A DNA stretch of 64,000 nucleotides. Source: Methylocaldum sp002005105. GTDB taxonomy: Bacteria; Pseudomonadota; Gammaproteobacteria; Methylococcales; Methylococcaceae. Shown piece after piece: positions 62,237-64,000 of the stretch. The notes beneath the pieces were generated by a model. It saw nothing but the letters and a program-made list of their open reading frames with translations. It had not been told where the DNA came from and did not search any database. Both the position numbers and the translations under genes were made by a program. The stretch's first letter is position 1, and every line of letters begins with the position of its first letter. Location of the stretch: NCBI RefSeq assembly GCF_051027545.1, contig NZ_CP194902.1, forward strand, positions 4,650,001 through 4,714,000. Reading direction: 5' to 3'.

Positions 62237-62340
62237 AAGTACATTCCATACACTTTTGCGGAATCTCGACAAATTAGTTCGATTGGCGGATTTCTCCTGC
62301 AGTGGTGCGTATGCCGCAAGACTTCCCTGAATGTACTTAG
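62235..62340. repeat. Family B element (106 bp), copy 2
   Basis: Termini CTAAGTACATTC (62235) and GAATGTACTTAG (62340) are perfectly inverted. It follows directly on family A copy 2, whereas at 28814 the B copy comes before A; both B copies have the same orientation relative to A. Confidence 0.85.
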
Positions 62341-63159
62341 GCTTCCACGCGGTCGCGCCGCCCTTTTTACCAAAACCTTTGGGGCGCCCTCGTCACCAAA
62401 ACGACCAATTTTTGGCGACGAGTGATCGCCTGCGGCACGTCTGCCTTTCCCATCGCAATCGTGTCTTTAGTGGGCATTTTTCACTAAGGAAGCTCTGATT
62501 AAGTCCTTCGACAGGCTCAGGACAGGCTTGTCGAACGCTCTCCTGAGCCTGTCGAAGGGCATGAACGGAATCCACTTGTTCAGAGCTTACCTAAGGCTTG
62601 GCGGAGTGGATTGGGCAATCGCCGCGCTTCAATATGTAGGCGAAAATAAGCGGTGGGTCGGCAATCCCTTGCCGATCCACCGCCATGTCTCCCGCCGGGT
62701 CATGTCAGGAAAGATTTCCCCGTCCAGCCGGCTTCACTTGAGGGGGTTTGGCGTGTAAGCCTAGTCCTACAAGGTTTTCCGTATTTCACCGACTTGACCG
62801 TCATGCTCTTTGGGCGTTTCCTAGCGCGGTATCGCACCGGAAAATTTCGCTTTCATTGCGGCGTTCCCAGCTTGTTCGAGCTGCAATTCCGGACCAGCCG
62901 TTCAGCTCGTTTTTTCTAGCTCCGTCGAGTTGACCTACGCCCAAGTGACCCGACAAGTCCCGGCGGTTTGACGTATCGGCCCGAGACCGGCTGTCGAGTG
63001 TGGCCGGCAGACCGGTGAAGGGCCAAATCGGTGCGATGCTCGATAGAGGTAAGCGGTATTGGAGAGGGACAAATCGGCCGACGCTTGAGCGTCTGTCACA
63101 TTTTGGATTCGGCTGACGTACAACGTAGTCGGATGATCTCAAACAGGAGGAGAGATTAC
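62341..63159. other. Gene-free region with three palindromes
   Basis: No convincing gene in 819 bp. Palindromes: CTCGTC-A-CCAAAA (62389-62401)/TTTTGG-C-GACGAG (62410-62422); a perfect 18-bp pair CCTTCGACAGGCTCAGGA (62505-62522)/TCCTGAGCCTGTCGAAGG (62541-62558); and CGGTGGGTCGGCAA (62651-62664)/TTGCCGATCCACCG (62669-62682), related to the family A core. 62941-63144 holds nothing I can name; AGGAGG at 63145-63150 belongs to the next gene. Confidence 0.6.
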
Positions 63160-64000
63160 ATGAGCAAGAAGACGGTCACCATTTACGCGCTAAGCCTGTG
63201 CCTGATGGCAGAGCCCGTTGTGACGCAGGCATTGACGCCATCCGAGGAGTTGGGAAAGTCCATATTCTTCGACGAAAATCTATCGGTCAACGGCAACCAG
63301 GCCTGCGCTGCCTGCCACGCGCCCGAGGCGGGCTGGACCGGCCCCGACTCCGCGCTCAACGCAGCCGGGACGGTGTATGAGGGTTCCATAAGCGGCCGAT
63401 TCGGCAACCGCAAACCGCCCAGTTCGGCCTATGCGTCCCCCAGCCCGGTCTTGCATTATGTAATCGAAAAGAAGGACGCATTATTCATCGGCGGCAACTT
63501 CTGGGACGGCCGCGCCACTGGCGAAAAACTGGGCAACCCGGCCGCGGACCAGGCACAAGGCCCTTTCCTCAATCCCTTGGAGCAAGCCCTGGCCGCGCCG
63601 GCCGATGTCGTTTCGAGAGTTTGCGGCAGCTCCTACGCGAGCCTTTTCAAGCAAGTCTGGGGATCGGATGCCTGCGATCCGGACAAGGTGGACGCCGCTT
63701 TCGACCGCATCGCGCGCTCCGTCGCCGACTTCGAGGCCTCGCCCGAGTCGAACGCCTTTACCTCGAAATACGACTATTATCTAAAAGGCGTGGTCAAACT
63801 GACCAAGCAAGAGAAGAAAGGGCTTAACCTATTTAAAGGCAAAGGAAAATGCGTGAACTGCCATGTCGTGGATCCGGGTCCCAACGGCCAGCCGCCGCTG
63901 TTCACCGACTTCACTTATGACAACATCGGCGTGCCCCGCAATCCCGACAACCCCTTCTATACCCAGTCCGAGTTCAACGCCGCGGGTTTTGGCTGGATCG
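63160..64000 (+). CDS. Di-heme cytochrome c peroxidase/MauG-family protein (3' end outside window)
   Basis: The first 280 residues are visible. AGGAGG lies 9 nt before ATG 63160, and residues 1-24 (TVTIYALSLCLMAEPVVTQA) form a signal peptide. The first heme motif is C49-AA-C52-H53 (NQACAACHAPEAGW), the second is CVNCH near residue 230 (GKGKCVNCHVVDPGPNG). LGKSIFFDENLSVNGNQAC and GNFWDGRATGEKLGNPAADQ, LNPLEQA are usual for the CCP/MauG family, which reduces hydrogen peroxide or makes oxidative protein modifications in the periplasm. Methanotrophs carry several relatives, some near copper-uptake genes; no such neighbours can be seen here. Confidence 0.92.
   Translation, partial: MSKKTVTIYALSLCLMAEPVVTQALTPSEELGKSIFFDENLSVNGNQACAACHAPEAGWTGPDSALNAAGTVYEGSISGRFGNRKPPSSAYASPSPVLHYVIEKKDALFIGGNFWDGRATGEKLGNPAADQAQGPFLNPLEQALAAPADVVSRVCGSSYASLFKQVWGSDACDPDKVDAAFDRIARSVADFEASPESNAFTSKYDYYLKGVVKLTKQEKKGLNLFKGKGKCVNCHVVDPGPNGQPPLFTDFTYDNIGVPRNPDNPFYTQSEFNAAGFGWI

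Overview
The window reads as chromosomal DNA of a GC-rich gammaproteobacterium. Three things suggest this: the surE-pcm pair, an aas-lplT type pair, and the order uvrC-pgsA-tRNA-Gly-tRNA-Cys also found in E. coli. A PQQ-catabolism-type YVTN propeller and a MauG-like di-heme peroxidase would fit a methylotroph such as a member of the Methylococcales, but that placement is inference; no 16S or methane oxidation gene is present.

Layout. 1-743: 3' end-truncated ZIP metal transporter (minus), then an array of tandem hairpins. 1387-7328: a tight plus-strand run surE, pcm, dedA-like, Fe-type dehydrogenase, and a CoA-ligase/GNAT fusion. 7395-9707: tex. 9979-15744: lysophospholipase-like lipoprotein, acyltransferase/acyl-ACP synthetase plus LplT-like exporter, and a UMF1-type MFS protein; together these look like phospholipid turnover. 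16168-18826: uvrC, pgsA and two tRNAs. 18889-23782: a degraded accessory stretch with a large internally repeated LRR protein, copies of a small-protein gene, and dispersed repeats. 23783-27375: YVTN propeller, putative lipoprotein, PLP lyase, HD hydrolase. 27376-29384: repeats, tRNA-Ala(CGC) and decayed recombinase-associated genes. 29385-43275: a defence island in one orientation (Fic, HsdM, HsdS, Fic, HsdR, YgjP-like metallopeptidase, McrB, McrC).

44917-62082 is the most interesting region: a 19-gene plus-strand cluster that looks like a type II polyketide/fatty-acid assembly line feeding a private export route. It holds an indolepyruvate:ferredoxin oxidoreductase-like pair (IorB/IorA), an acyltransferase that lacks the malonyl-binding Arg, an ACP, a catalytic ketosynthase, a ketoreductase, an MBL-fold hydrolase, a ketosynthase with all three catalytic residues replaced, and two hotdog proteins that have lost complementary halves of the dehydratase His/Glu dyad. 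These are followed by a Tat-type FAD oxidoreductase, a TPR protein, a second ketoreductase plus a degenerate partner, a LolCDE-like ABC ATPase and permease, a LolA-like carrier, an outer-membrane barrel and a lipoprotein. My reading is that an acyl (possibly arylacetyl) starter is extended by paired catalytic/non-catalytic enzymes; with no enoyl reductase the chain may stay polyenic, and it is delivered to the outer membrane. The architecture recalls aryl-polyene clusters but with a different starter supply and exporter. The product is unknown.

Dispersed repeats are a second theme: a family with AGAGCRTTTTC termini (five copies), a family with CTAAGTACATTC termini (two copies, both next to the first family), a 150-bp five-hairpin cassette (two copies), and decaying copies of a ~90-residue protein gene. 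The window ends inside a di-heme cytochrome c peroxidase/MauG-family gene.
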